A DNA stretch of 64,000 nt from Symbiodinium natans (Eukaryota; Sar; Dinophyceae; Suessiales; Symbiodiniaceae), in contig CAJNDS010002342.1 in the NCBI GenBank assembly GCA_905221605.1, positions 217,001 to 281,000 on the forward strand, written 5' to 3'. A program made the position numbers and the translations under genes. This document shows positions 31,331-41,812 of this stretch, piece by piece. A model generated the notes under the pieces. The model was not told where the DNA came from. It was given only the letters and a program-made list of their open reading frames with translations, and did no database searches. Each line of letters begins with the position of its first letter. The stretch's first letter is position 1.

Positions 31331-31984
31331 ATGTTCTCATGTTGCTTCCACGCGGCATCTCCGGATAAGTTCGGCGAAGTCACCGTTGCCGACTCCCCAA
31401 AAGGGACGTTCTCAGCCGGCTATGAGACACGCGGTGCACGTGCAGCAGGTGACGAGCAAGTGGATCCAACAGACCCAGAGCCCACAATGCCCTTGTCCTT
31501 GGATGGGGAGGTCGGCGCGGAGAATCTTCAAGGGAACAGGAGCAAGGCTTCCTTGGACTGTGAGGAGAGCGGACAGGAACGAGCAGTGGATCCTACTTCT
31601 TCAATGACGACGGTGGGCTCGCAGTCCTCCTTCTTCGATCCAACATCTTCAGTGTCCTCCTTGGACTCCTTTGCTGGGGCAGCTCGGGCTGGGACTTCTG
31701 ATGAATTGAAGTTGAGATTCCGGCCGCCAGGTCAGGGTTTTGACATTGATGTTTCCTTTAACTCCGCACCTTTGTGCTTGCACTTCTCGAAGAACTGGCC
31801 CTTGACAGTCACCGCGGTTGGCAACGGCTTCACTGGCAGTGCTGCTGTAAAGAAAGGCTGGGTGCTAACACATGTGAATGACGAGCCCTTGTTTCGAGAT
31901 TACAGGCGTGCCTCACGGCAGTTCAGGATCGCAGCGAAGTCGCTTCCCCGCAGAGGGTCGCGCCTTTTCGGGACCGGAGAGTAG
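31331..31984 (+). CDS. PDZ-like domain protein
   Basis: 217 codons from the first ATG to TAG. Residues 1-130 are low-complexity (Ser, Glu, Asp); the N-terminus MFSCC could be lipidated. From about residue 135 there is one small domain: F-D-I-D-V-S-F, then APLCLHFSKNWPLTVTAV, then KKGWVLTHVND. This resembles PDZ-like domains with a carboxylate-binding loop and the x-G-W-V-L-x-x-V-N-x strand. It is uninterrupted by introns. An upstream in-frame extension to 31268 lacks an ATG. Partners unknown; probably a protein-interaction module near membranes. Confidence 0.7.
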   Translation: MFSCCFHAASPDKFGEVTVADSPKGTFSAGYETRGARAAGDEQVDPTDPEPTMPLSLDGEVGAENLQGNRSKASLDCEESGQERAVDPTSSMTTVGSQSSFFDPTSSVSSLDSFAGAARAGTSDELKLRFRPPGQGFDIDVSFNSAPLCLHFSKNWPLTVTAVGNGFTGSAAVKKGWVLTHVNDEPLFRDYRRASRQFRIAAKSLPRRGSRLFGTGE

Positions 31985-32138
31985 TCGTCGATGCGATGCA
32001 GGACTCGGACCCGAAGCAAGGTCCAAAACGTGGCCAACTGCGGCGCTTGCTTTTGCTTTTCCCTCGGAGCAGCTCGGAACCGGGCAAGGTCTATTGCCCA
32101 GGCGTGAGCATTCTGGCAGTTAGTCCCCCCGGGTTACT

Positions 32139-32231
32139 GGTAGGGAATGGGGGAATTAGGTATCCTAGAGAATCCCTTAAAGGATATGTATGGGGGGACA
32201 TAGGGCACCTCATTCTCCCATTCCCGACTAA
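32139..32231. mobile_element. Short inverted-repeat element, family G
   Basis: GGTAGGGAATGGGGGAATTAGG at one end and CCTCATTCTCCCATTCCCGAC at the other. It lies downstream of the PDZ-like gene. Confidence 0.6.
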
Positions 32232-32540
32232 GTCCCCACGAAGCACCAGCAAGCATTGTGCACAAAAGCCTTTTTGTTGGGCCGAGCTGCTCTGGGAGCC
32301 GCAGAAACTGGACCAAGCCAAGCTTCTTCCAGTTGTCTCCTGATCTCCCAGGTATTTGCTTAAGAACCCCCCCCTGGCAAAAAAAATGAAAATAAAACAA
32401 CAACAAGACACATTAAAATCATTCCTCGTAAGGGAAATATAGGGATCGTGATCTTTTAAGTATGATTTTTGGGGCCTCCTAAGCAGATGGTAGTTTCTTG
32501 TGGTATTTCCCCAGCACCGGACTGCAATTGCATGCCTCAG

Positions 32541-32579
32541 ATTCTCTGCAGACAAGGTGGAAGCTGGTGGTGATACCCA
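32541..32579 (+). CDS. Exon candidate
   Basis: Reads FSADKVEAGGDT, phase 2 at its 3' end with a GC donor. Continues at 32722. Confidence 0.45.
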
Positions 32580-32721
32580 GCCACTTGGTAGTCCAGCGGT
32601 ATCCTTACCATTTCTTTTGGTTCAAGGTTCCCCTGAAAAAGGCAAGGGTTTTAGGGTGTAGGCTTTAGGGTCCAACCCAAACAGGGTACCCTTATCATAA
32701 CTTGGTTACTGGGCTACCAAG
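32580..32721. mobile_element. Introner, family D, forming an intron
   Basis: Ends CTTGGTAGTCCAGCGG and TTACTGGGCTACCAAG are inverted. CAGCC is found on both sides (32578-32582, 32722-32726), so the GC donor lies in the putative target duplication. It contains one TTTAGGG-like patch. Confidence 0.7.
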
Positions 32722-32884
32722 CAGCCCTCTCTCAGCCATCCAACAGTATGATGGCGACAGCCTGGTAGCGAATCCTGCTGCTGGACGCGGGCAGAACCTT
32801 CGAATGCTTGAAGCAGCAACGATTGTCTGCATCGGTGGCAAAAAGCATAACATGTCTTCAGCTAGGGATGAAAGTAAAAGCCAC
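32722..32884 (+). CDS. Exon candidate
   Basis: Reads SPLSAIQQYDGDSLVANPAA, then GRGQNLRMLEAATIVCIGGK and onward. A partial family C element begins at about 32885 where the frame would otherwise stop. Confidence 0.6.
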
Positions 32885-33121
32885 ATTATAATCCCTATTA
32901 AGGACTGTTAGTATAAGGGGGAACATCCTAATCTTCAGTTTATGATCGCGCAGCAACAGCTCTAGTGCTTGCCACCCAGCCTGGACTGAAGACTGGGTCT
33001 AGGGCTTCGGATAAACAGGGGCTTTAGCTTAGTAGTAGAGTAGGCAACCTTTAACCTTTTTGGGGTAATAGAATCCCCTTATACTCCCAAAGGTTAACCT
33101 TTAGTTCCCTAGGCGTTTTTT

Positions 33122-33237
33122 TGGGGGGATGTTGGTGCCTTCGAATTGGGACGGGCCCTCTTTACTCACAGTCCTTTTAATCGGGGGTTACTATAATTCC
33201 AGCAAGGACTGTTAGTATACAGGGGGAACATCCCAAC
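33122..33237. mobile_element. Introner-like element, family C
   Basis: Ends AGGGGGAACATCCCAAC. The left end GGGGGGATGTTGG is diverged. A family F element (33035-33112) lies next to it. Confidence 0.5.
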
Positions 33238-33330
33238 CTTCGACCTTTACCCCCTTTCTTTCTCTCAGGGGAGGGTTAGAGGCAGGGGAACAGCCATAAA
33301 CCCTTAAGTTGTCAGCCCGAAAGCCCTGAC

Positions 33331-33485
33331 CTAAACCCTAAACCCTAAACCCTAAACCCTAAACCCTAAACCCTAAACCCTAAACCCTAAACCCTAAACC
33401 CTAAACCCTAAACCCTAAACCCCAAACCCCAAACCCCAAACCCCAAACCCCAATCCCCAAATCCCCAAACCCCAGAATCCCAATC
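33331..33485 (-). repeat. CCCTAAA array passing into CCCCAAA
   Basis: About 14 CCCTAAA units, then CCCCAAA/CCCCAAT units and a C run just before the exon at 33496. Confidence 0.95.
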
Positions 33486-33495
33486 CCCCCCCGAG

Positions 33496-33588
33496 GCGGT
33501 CATCGACCGCAGCACCAGCGAGCTGAGCCTGAACGTGCAGGGGGATGCGCAGGGGCAGATCCAGCTTCTGACCTTGGAGGAACTTAGG
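33496..33588 (+). CDS. Exon candidate, strong
   Basis: Thirty-one codons, phase 0 at both ends: AVIDRSTSELSLNVQGDAQG, then QIQLLTLEELR. The donor is GTTTAGGG. Flanked by CCCTAAA upstream and TTTAGGG downstream. Family not recognised. Confidence 0.7.
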
Positions 33589-33729
33589 GTTTAGGGTTTA
33601 GGGTGTAGGGTTTAGGGTTTAGGGTTTAGGGATGTTTAGGGTTTAGGGTTTAGGGTTTAGGGTTTAGGGTTTAGGGTCTAGAGGTTATTTTTTGTTTAGG
33701 GTTTAGGGTCTCGGGTTTCGGGTTTAGGT

Positions 33730-33832
33730 CGGGATGTCCCCCCCTTATACTAACAGTCCTTAATTAATAGTCATTATCGTACCCCGTACTAGAACCCCTA
33801 TTACGGACTGTTTGTAAGGGGGGACGTCTCAA
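33730..33832. mobile_element. Introner-like element, family C
   Basis: CGGGATGTCCCCCCCTTATAC at one end and GTAAGGGGGGACGTCTC at the other. Confidence 0.7.
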
Positions 33833-34222
33833 GGTTTAGGAATAGTTAGGGTTTCGCAAGCGTAGTGTGTCGGTGCATTCCGTGCTTATGTTTATGGTGC
33901 AGAAATTAGAGGCTCTGCGGTCAGGAGTTTTCGCATGAGGCTTTGTTTAGCAATGACACGTGCCAATGCATGAGTTGATGGTTCAGGAGTTTACTACTGT
34001 TAGCTTAAGGGCCTTCCCAAAAATACCAAAAGCTTTCCTTATAAGGGCCATACAGGGATCATTCTTCTGTATTGTTTGGGGAGCTCTTAAAAGCACATAG
34101 TCGCTTGGGAGCTTGAACAGTTCATGCGAACACCAGCCCCTACCAAAAGTCCACATGTGTGAGGCTGGGGTTTAGATTAACAACACTAGATCAGAGACGA
34201 ACCCCAACAGTATGTTCCGTTT

Positions 34223-34348
34223 TAAACCCTAAACCCTAAACCCTAAACCCTAAACCCTAAACCCTAACCTCAACCCTAAGCCCTAAACCCTAAACCCTAA
34301 ACCCTAAACCCTAAACCCTAAACCCTAAACCCTAAACCCTAAACCCTA
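34223..34348 (-). repeat. (CCCTAAA)n array
   Basis: About 17 units with one CCTCAACCCTAAG interruption. Confidence 0.95.
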
Positions 34349-34380
34349 CGTTTCCGTTTTGTCTCGATTCTTGAAGCCAG

Positions 34381-34411
34381 TGGGTTTGTGATGAGGCCGT
34401 CTCTTCCAACA
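34381..34411 (+). CDS. Exon candidate split by introner
   Basis: Reads WVCDEAVSSN after GAAGCCAG. A GTATGT donor at 34412. Phase 1 end. Confidence 0.5.
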
Positions 34412-34527
34412 GTATGTCTTAGTAGTAGAGTAGGTAACCTTTGACCTTTTTTGGGGGTAATTAATATCATCCCTTTTTAACCCAAAAAGGTTCGCCTTTA
34501 GTTCCCCCTAGGTACTGGACAACTAAG
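34412..34527. mobile_element. Introner, family F, forming an intron
   Basis: Contains GGTAACCTTTGACCTTTTTTG and its inverted partner CAAAAAGGTTCGCC. It shares CTTTAGTTCCCCCTAGGTACT with 15468-15545. Donor GT and acceptor AAG keep the flanking frame open. Confidence 0.6.
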
Positions 34528-34572
34528 ATGTTCTGTTGCGAAATACCTCCGAAAGGATCCCGGTTGAGAGGC
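34528..34572 (+). CDS. Exon candidate
   Basis: In phase after the introner: VLLRNTSERIPVER. Ends at GT 34573. Confidence 0.5.
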
Positions 34573-34894
34573 GTGTGCCCTGATGACGAGGTCATGGAGT
34601 CTCCAGAAGCCCCCTCCCCTAAACCCGGACCCTGAACCCTAAACCCTACATCCTAAACCCTGAACCCTGAACCTCAAATCCTGAACCCTAAACCCTAAAT
34701 CCTAAACCCTGAACCCTACCTGAACCCTGAACCCTAAGCCCTGAAGCCTAAACGCTGAACCCTGAACCCTAAATCCTAAACCCTGAACCCTGAACCCTAA
34801 ACCCTAAATCCTAAATCCTAAGCAATAAGCCCTGAAGCCTAAACCCTAAACCTTCTCTTTCCTTATGTACTTAAACCTTAATGACCCCAGTGGG

Positions 34895-35090
34895 CGGCAA
34901 AATTTCAGACAATTGCCTCCCGCGGACAATTTTGCCTCGTTTTTGACTGGTTCGTGGGCATTTTTGCATCGTTTTTTGCCTGGTTCGTGGGCATTACCTG
35001 TTCGTGAGCATTTTTGCCTTATTTTTGCCTGGTTCGTGGGCATTTGCCTGGTTGGTGGGCATTTTTGCCTCGTTTCCATTTTTGCCGGCA
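34895..35090. repeat. Irregular minisatellite
   Basis: Five or so copies of GGTTCGTGGGCATTTTTGCC at variable 18-33 base spacing. Open frames here are repeat by-products. Confidence 0.8.
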
Positions 35091-35239
35091 TGTGCCTGTC
35101 CCCTCCCCCCCTCCCACCACTCCCCGCCCCTCCCACGCCCAGCAGGGCTGTCTGGTTTGGGATGCCCTGCCACAAGGCGAATGTTTATCGGTTCTGGTAT
35201 GTTTTAGACGATTATTTGTCCCGAGACAGATTAAGGTCG

Positions 35240-35348
35240 AGAACTCCGTTCTTTTGATAAGTGAAACTATGATATTTTCCCATGTTGTGGGGTCGACAAC
35301 TACGCTCTTTTGATAAATGAAACTATGATATTTTCCTATGTTGTGGGA
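35240..35348. repeat. 56-bp tandem duplication
   Basis: Two copies of CTTTTGATAAGTGAAACTAT and following bases, at 35251 and 35307, with few differences. Confidence 0.85.
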
Positions 35349-35497
35349 TCCAAATGGTGGGTGGGTAGATCTTCGATACCAAAGTAGCGAGCTTGACTAG
35401 TGAATGCTTGAACTTGAGATGCTGAGCCCCTAAACCCTAAACCCTAAACCCTGAACCCTGAACCCTGAATCCTGAACCCTAGAGCCAAACCCGGGAG

Positions 35498-35583
35498 AAG
35501 TCCGGCTGCGCTTTCGGAGGAGTGCCTGCGGCGCATCCAGGACAGGCACCTCGCAGACCTCCGCACTGAGGACAGGCTTTGGG
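35498..35583 (+). CDS. Exon candidate, strong
   Basis: Reads SPAALSEECLRRIQDRHLAD, then LRTEDRLW, a charged helical stretch. Donor GTTGAGGGTTTAGGG. Confidence 0.7.
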
Positions 35584-35819
35584 GTTGAGGGTTTAGGGTT
35601 TAGGGTTTAGGAATGTAAGCCCTGGCACGCACCCCGTTTCGTGGTTTATGGGGGGTTCAGGGTTTACACCTCCTAGGGGCTTGGGGCTGTTTGTGGAGGG
35701 TTGCGGGCTTATATAAAGAGGCCGTAGGGTGTATGAGGTTCAGTCGTTGTTGTGGAACCCTAAACCCTACAGCCTAAACCCTAAACCCTAAACCCTAAAC
35801 CTTAAACTCGTGGCCGCAG

Positions 35820-35881
35820 GAGGAGCTCTTGGAAGAGGACCCCCAGGCCTTCTCAGCCGAGGGGAGGGCGGGGGGCTTCGG
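35820..35881 (+). CDS. Exon candidate
   Basis: Reads EELLEEDPQAFSAEGRAGGF between GGCCGCAG, preceded by CCCTAAA, and GTTTGGGG. Confidence 0.65.
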
Positions 35882-36504
35882 GTTTGGGGTTTGGGGTGTA
35901 GGGTTTAGGGTTTAGGGTAAGCCCTGAACCCGAACAACCTTAAACTTCGGGAGCTTGGGGATTGGCTGTGGCCAGGGCTTGGGGTTCAGGCTTTGGGGGG
36001 TTTTGGGAGTCGGATTTGAGCTTTTGGGGTTCAGGTGGGGGTTTTTGTAGGTCTGGCGTTTTCATGGGCTGAGCTGCTTTGTCGGCTTCTAGTCTCTCCC
36101 CGACAACAAGCCACACATCCCGAATTTCGACGCAGCCTGAACTGGATACGCATCCCTTTAGTGCTGTGCTCAGATAGCACCCTGCATCCCATATCGCAAG
36201 CCTGACGCCTAAACGATAAACCTTGAAACCCCAAACTCTCAACCCCAACAACGGTCATAGTCAAAGCAAAGATAGTAGTCGCCATAACCATAATAGGGAA
36301 GTCGTAGTAACCGGAATCAACATAGCAACCGTAGCAAGAACGATAGGAATAGGGACCATAACAAGAACACCAATAGAACCAGCAGCAAAAGCAACAATGA
36401 CAATACCACGAACAATAGCAACAGTCGCAACAGAGACAGCAACAGCAACAGAAACCGCAGCAGAACCAGCAACAGAAACAGCACCAACAGCCACGACAAA
36501 GACG

Positions 36505-36571
<67 letters not shown>

Positions 36572-37061
36572 GAACATATGTCACAATAGTAATCATAAGA
36601 AGAAGAATAAGAAGAAGAACATTCATAATAACAATAGTAAGAAACACATGTAACAAGCACAAGAGCAAGAGGGATAGCAACACGAAACTTGCTTAGAAAA
36701 AAACCGCCATAAAGCATAGTTTGCCCATGGCAACAATACGAACATCAATAGCCCGTGCTTAGTAGCGTGAGGGTTTAGGGTTTAGGGTTTAGGGCTTAGG
36801 GCTTAGGGCTTAGGGCTTAGGGTTTGGGGATATACTTGTGACTTGTCATCATCATCGCCTTCGCCATCGAAAACACTGGTACCAATAAAGAACCCTGATT
36901 CCTCGCGAAGCCCGAGCCTAAGTTCCCTGAACCCTACTCCCTAAACCTACCGACCCTAAGCTCTAAACCTAAAGCATCGACCCTAAACCCTACGTAAACC
37001 CTAAACCCTAAACCCTAAACCCTAAACCCTAAACCCTAAACCCAAAACCTGTACCTCTCAG
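35882..37061. other. Long intron with trinucleotide tract
   Basis: Holds the ANN/CAG tract (36240-36700), TTTAGGG/CTTAGGG units at 36772-36826 and CCCTAAA units up to 37045. No exon recognised. Confidence 0.5.
36240..36700. repeat. Strand-asymmetric triplet tract
   Basis: About 460 bases of 3-base periodic, T-poor sequence (ACA, ATA, GCA, GAA, ACC triplets) with a pure (CAG)21-22 core at 36506-36570. Several frames on both strands are open as a consequence, giving poly-Ala, poly-Leu, poly-Cys and Thr-rich strings. Not treated as coding. Confidence 0.9.
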
Positions 37062-37141
37062 GTCTACTGGTGCCTGCAGGTCTTCTTTGGCCTGCGGAGT
37101 GAGGCACCAGAGTTGGAGCTGAGAGGTACTTTGATGGAAGT
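37062..37141 (+). CDS. Exon candidate, strong
   Basis: Reads VYWCLQVFFGLRSEAPELEL, then RGTLMEV, between CCTCTCAG and GTTTAGGG. Confidence 0.65.
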
Positions 37142-37776
37142 GTTTAGGGCTTAGCTTAGGGTTTAGGGTTTCGGGTTTAGGGTTTAGGGTTTATTTCAAG
37201 TTGGTGTCACAACTCCTAAGCCCTTGTTGTCTCTTCACCTTGTCTTGTCGCATAACTCGCTGCGTCCCATCGGCAATCTTGACAGAACAGAGGGTGTATT
37301 GTTTAGGGTGTTAGGCTTTCTGAAGGAACCGGGGAACCGCCAGAGGTTAGCCATGCCTCAATGCCTTTCTTCATGCGCAGATCTGATTTTGACAAGTGCC
37401 CCCTTCACCTGGTACTGTACATGGTAAGGCAGGGACGCGTTCGCAACTTGCAACAGCAGCCAGCATGTAGTTGGCAGATGGTGTGTACTCTAAACCCTAA
37501 ACCCTAAGCTTCAGAAACCGCAGCAGCCGCTATGCCCAAGATTCAGATCAGGAACAAGTTTGGAATCTGAGGCAGCAGGAACACCAGGAGAGCCTCTTGC
37601 ACCTGCATTCGGTCCTGTCCCTTAAGCCCTACTTCCAAGAATAAGGGACCCCTAATATGGACCCCAAGTAGTAGATCGAGCCAAGGAAAGCTGCTGTGGG
37701 TACGAGCATGGCCGAAAGCAGTCGAGGATGTGAAAGGTAACAGATGGTTCAGCCAGTCCATGTCCTTAACAAGTGG

Positions 37777-37879
37777 GTATTGCCCCAACGTAGGGAACCC
37801 CGTTGAATACCCCAAACAGAGTAGAATCCCCTTAAAGGGACCCCCCAAAAGGGAGCCCCTATGTTCGCAAACCCCCAAA
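37777..37879. mobile_element. Introner-like element, family E
   Basis: Contains ACCCCAAACAGAGTAGAATCC and ends TTCGCAAACCCCCAAA; related to 19429-19535. Confidence 0.6.
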
Positions 37880-37964
37880 TAGTTGATCACCCTAAACCCT
37901 AAACCCTAAACCCTAAACCCTAAACCCTAAGCCCTAAACCCTAAACCCTAAACCCTAAACCCAG

Positions 37965-38048
37965 GATGGCCTTCCATACTTCGCCTGCGCGGCAGTCCGG
38001 AGACTGGGGCTGGTGAGCCGTGCGGCGTGGCCTTGCAGGAGCTTCCTC
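37965..38048 (+). CDS. Exon candidate
   Basis: Twenty-eight codons, phase 0 at both ends: DGLPYFACAAVRRLGLVSRA, then AWPCRSFL. The donor is GTAAGC. Confidence 0.6.
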
Positions 38049-38055
38049 GTAAGCG

Positions 38056-38182
38056 CTTGGTAGCCCAGTGGGGTACCCTGCTCCCCGTTTTTGGGTTCAA
38101 GGTTCCCTTATAAAGTAACCAACCCCAAAAAGGGTGCCCTTACTAGAATGCGGTTACGGTACTTGGGTACTGGGCTACCAAG
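38056..38182. mobile_element. Introner-like element, family D
   Basis: Perfect 13-bp TIRs CTTGGTAGCCCAG and CTGGGCTACCAAG. It makes up most of the 146-base intron 38049-38194. Confidence 0.75.
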
Positions 38183-38194
38183 TATGGGTTTCAG

Positions 38195-38239
38195 GACGTG
38201 TGGGCATCCTACACAAGTGCATACAGCTCCGGCCCTTGA
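38195..38239 (+). CDS. Exon candidate, possibly terminal
   Basis: Phase 0 continuation DVWASYTSAYSSGP followed by TGA. A GC donor just before the stop is an alternative. Confidence 0.45.
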   Translation, partial: DVWASYTSAYSSGP

Positions 38240-38561
38240 ACTCTGAAGCCCAAGCTTGCAGTCCGAAGTTCTACTTTAGGGTTTAGGGTTTAGGGTTTAG
38301 GGTTTCCGAAGTTCTACGCGCCAGTGCCCGTGCTCCTAAGCAAGAACAATCAGGGAGTAGTTTACGGAGCACATAAAAGCTAGTCAGCTAGTCCCAACAC
38401 AGTTAATTTTTAGCAAAGGCCGACGTCAGTAGCTCCTTGCATGGGACAAGAAGCCTGGCAGGTGGGCTCACTTGGTTCTCGCTGTTGGGCTTTTTCTTGG
38501 CTCAGTCAACTGCTGCTTCTTGTGGTTGTCGTTGTTCGGGCTCTTTTGCCAAGCCAGCATC

Positions 38562-39877
38562 ATGTCCTCGCTGTTCCTGGCGGCGTTTAGCACCAGCGTT
38601 GCCGCCGTGACAAAGATCGTCATGATATGTGCCGCGGGCGCATATCTGCAGAGGGCGGGCATTCTCAACAAGGATATTCGCCAGGCCATCTCCCAAATGT
38701 CCTTGAACCTTTTCCTGCCATGCTTACTGTTCACGAACATCTTGCCGACCATCTCGCTGGAAAAGCTTCCCACGCTTGGTTGGTTGGCTGCCGCAAATCT
38801 CATCTACGTTGGTTTTGGGCTGCTGATTGGCTACCTCAGCGTGCTTGTGACCAGGCCAAGCTCGCCGAGTATGCGGAGCATCTTGACTGCGACTCCTGCA
38901 ATTGGACACGCAAATGCAATCCCTTTTGTTCTGGTGGGGCTGATCGTCAGTCAAGAACCGGTCTTCAAGGAGGATGACGTCACCACAGCCCAGGGTTACG
39001 TGGGCTTGTATTTGATCATGCACAACATTACGCTTTGGGGCGTTGGAATGAACATAATCAAGGAGAAGGATGAGGGACCGGCATCGTCCGCGTCACCGCA
39101 GTCAGATTGCACTTCTCAGACTCAGACCACTGCAGGAGCTCTGCATCCGACTTCGATTGGTCGGGTGATCTCGGGGCTGACGCTTTCTGACAGCCTGGAG
39201 TCAGAGCAGCAAACGCGCCAGCTCAAGCCATGGGACAAAGTCGCAGAATGTCGCCAGCGCATCCCTGAGTGGCTGAATCGGCCTGTGGGTACTGCAATGT
39301 TCACGACTGTCTTGGCCCTCATCCCTGGGGTGAAGGATGTGTTCGTCTCGGGCTTGTTGAGTCCAGTGTTCGGCGCCATGTCAGCGTTGGGACATGCTGG
39401 GCCGTCCGTCGCCCTCCTTGTCGTGGGTGCCCTGTTCGTGGCGGACGGCGTGCCTCATCCATCGACAATCGGCTACGCACCCCTTTGCGCCTTCATTACT
39501 GCAAGGCTTGTATTTCTCCCTGCTTGCTGCATTGGTCTTTGGGCCGTCTTGCGGAGGCACTTGTCGATCTACCCCAGCGACCCTGCCTTGACCCTTGTGA
39601 TGTGCTTGGAGTGCTGCACACCCACTGCATACCTCCTGGTGACTTAGGGACGCTTGGAAAAGTTTTTTCTCTGGTTTTTGGGTACTCTAATTCCTAAGAA
39701 GCAACTCAAAAATGATGATGATGTTTGCGAGGGTTTCCAAGTTCAGTATAGGTGACAGTTTGCATCTTGAAAGGGATCAACTCGAACGAGTTGACCACCG
39801 GCCTCTTCTACCAGAGTCTGGCATCCATATTTGCCCTTGCCATGTGGACCTCTGTCATCGTGACCTACGTAGTGTAA
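38562..39877 (+). CDS. PIN-like (auxin efflux carrier family) transporter
   Basis: Two exons, 38562-39638 and 39752-39877, encode 400 residues. The first in-frame ATG after a stop at 38430 was chosen as start; open upstream sequence lacks an ATG. The N-terminal half has five or so hydrophobic segments, starting SLFLAAFSTSVAAVTKIVMI, with ISQMSLNLFLPCLLF as in the PIN-like (PF03547) family. A hydrophilic Ser/Gln loop (about residues 170-230) separates it from the C-terminal half (GTAMFTTVLALIPGVKDVFV onward). Exon 2 adds TVCILKGINSNELTTGLFYQ and a last membrane segment. Probably an integral membrane carrier for organic anions; substrate unknown. Confidence 0.85.
39639..39751. mobile_element. 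Introner-like intron of the PIN-like gene
   Basis: 113-base phase 0 intron. The sequence GGTGAC occurs at the 5' border (39638-39643) and the 3' border (39751-39756). Internal CTTGGAAA and TTTCCAAG form short inverted ends. Reading through would stop after two codons at TAG 39645. Confidence 0.65.
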
Positions 39878-41200
39878 GTAGCAGGCAGTGAACGGTGCCT
39901 TGAAATACATACATTCGCATTAGCTCACAGGAGTCGGGCATAGTCAGAGTCGGTCTCACGCCGACGCGGGAACGCCATTGATTGTCGTCAGTCGATGATG
40001 TTGTACAGAGAGGCCTCCGCAAGTACAGCAGAAAGCTCGGCGTGAATTCTCCGCATGTACAGCAGAAAGCTCGGCATGAATTCTTGTAAGCCGGTGATGT
40101 TGCTGCAACGAGCACAGCAAAGCATTGGATCCTGCACAAGTTGATGGATTCTATCGTGCGCTCTTCGCCAGTGCTTTGTTCTAACTATTTCCAAGCTCCT
40201 ACTGCCTCATGATGTAACTTGCCTTTCTGTGCAAACCCTGAACCCTTAACTTACTAAACCTTCCTTATCCTGGGGTTTTTTTGGAGAAGTAAGTTAAACC
40301 CAGCTGTCGACTCCCCCATCTGACCCCGGAGAGGAGCTGGCGCCCAGCAAGCGATCGGCTTTTTTTTGCGCACGGGGCCCGCTGGCGGGCTTCTTGGCTC
40401 TTGAAGCAGTTGGGTCCTGTTGGGTTGTGCTAGAGGTTCAACGCTGTTTTCGGGCTGAGTTGATTTCGGGGTTTGGCCTTCTTGAAGTTTGATGCATGAC
40501 AGGTCTGCTGGCTGTTATCTGCACCCTGGAGTGATTGTGGCTCCATGTGTTCATGAGACCGCTGTGCAGTTGCCCTACAAATCCCCAAAAACCCTACCAC
40601 CCTATCAGAATCATAACCCTATCCACCAAATCCTAATTTCCAAAACCCCAAGCCCTTACCACACCCCCTTCCAGCGGTCCCTAAACCCTAAACCCTAAAC
40701 CCTAAACCCTAAACCCTAAACCCGAAACCCGAAACCCGAAACCTAAACCCTAAACCCTAAACCCTAGACCCTAAACCCTAAACCCTAAACCCCAGTGCTT
40801 GCCGCGCCTCCAGCATCTCTAGGCTTCTCGGGGGGGTTCCTATGATAAGGATCACAGTCTCTTGGGAGTTTTGGAAATGCCCAGATTCACAGCAGATTCA
40901 GGACTCAGGTTGCTTGAAGGAGCCACACCAATGGCCTGAGTCTTAACCACCACAAACCTGCAAGATTGGCATTTCGGGGTTCAGGTTTGTGGTTCGACGG
41001 CAGCATTGAACGCACTAAGCACTTGAAATGCTCTTGGGGGGACTGATCGCAACACGCCTCCTTCCTGTCGGGTACCCCACTTGGGGGGGGGGGGGGGGGG
41101 GAGTGAGTTCCTATCATAAGAATGGTTTTAATTGGGGGCGGTTGGAGTGGGCTAGTGCCCCCCCCCCGCCCGGCCCGCCCAAAGTAAGCGCCCGCAGCAG
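39878..41200. other. Probable intergenic region
   Basis: A 38-bp tandem duplication (TACAGCAGAAAGCTCGGC at about 40025 and 40063), a CCCTAAA array (40680-40793) and poly-G/poly-C tracts near 41083 and 41159. A weak open segment at 40797-40830 could be an exon. Confidence 0.4.
40680..40793 (-). repeat. CCCTAAA/CCCGAAA array
   Basis: About 15 mixed telomere-type units. Confidence 0.95.
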
Positions 41201-41270
41201 GTTGGCGGTGATCACCGTTCACAGATGCTCAGCAGCACTGGGAGTACTTTGTTCCTGTTCCATGTGGGGG
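41201..41270 (+). CDS. Exon candidate split by introner
   Basis: Reads VGGDHRSQMLSSTGSTLFLF, then HVG, after CGCAGCAG. It ends phase 1 at GTTTACG. Confidence 0.6.
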
Positions 41271-41361
41271 GTTTACGATGTTAGGGGTACCTTATTGGGG
41301 TCCTCATAAGGGAATCCTGCTATTTGGGTCCCTTGTTTCCGTAAACCCCCGTATGATTGAG
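41271..41361. mobile_element. Introner, family E2, forming an intron
   Basis: Starts GTTTACGATGTTAGGGGTAC; near its end CCGTAAACCCCC is the inverted partner of GGGGGTTTACG. The 91-base intron ends GATTGAG. Confidence 0.7.
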
Positions 41362-41510
41362 GGCGGCATCGCCTCAGTGATCCCATGCCCCAAAACTTCG
41401 CGCTGAGGTTTGATGAAGATGCTGAAGCGGCATTCCATGGTCGAGCTGGGGGGGAAGCTGCGCCCTTCGATACTGCGAGCCGGTCAGTGACTAGCCGGTC
41501 CTTATCTTGA
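41362..41510 (+). CDS. Exon candidate, possibly terminal
   Basis: In phase after the introner: RHRLSDPMPQNFALRFDEDA, then EAAFHGRAGGEAAPFDTASR and a TGA at 41508. Long and acidic/Ser-rich. Product unknown. Confidence 0.6.
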
Positions 41511-41634
41511 AACAGTTCCGGCGGCCTCCTTGTCGAGCTCCTCTCCGACGTAGCAACACCATGTCCACGCAGTCTGGGTTGCCGCCAAGACGCCTCATCG
41601 CGAAATGGGAATGCAATCAAATTTGAGCTTGCAG

Positions 41635-41746
41635 TTGCGGCGTCGGCGCTTTGCCGCCAGATTTTGGCTGCGCCGGAGATCGTGGACAACCGGGGGTCTC
41701 GGAGTCTCTGCCGTTGCTTCTCAAGCCCTTCGCCCGCTGAGAAAGG
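41635..41746 (+). CDS. Exon candidate
   Basis: Reads LRRRRFAARFWLRRRSWTTG, then GLGVSAVASQALRPLRK, with a GTGAGA donor. The Arg content may simply reflect GC-rich DNA. Confidence 0.35.
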
Positions 41747-41812
41747 GTGAGACAGCCGATTGCCGATTAGGATGTAGGCTGACGCGACTTAGAATCTCAA
41801 TCCCCCAAACTT

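Noticed and set aside
36031-36717. Poly-Cys, poly-Leu, poly-Ala and Thr-rich proteins
   Set aside because: They come from the CAG/ANN triplet tract, open on both strands, with no conserved flank.
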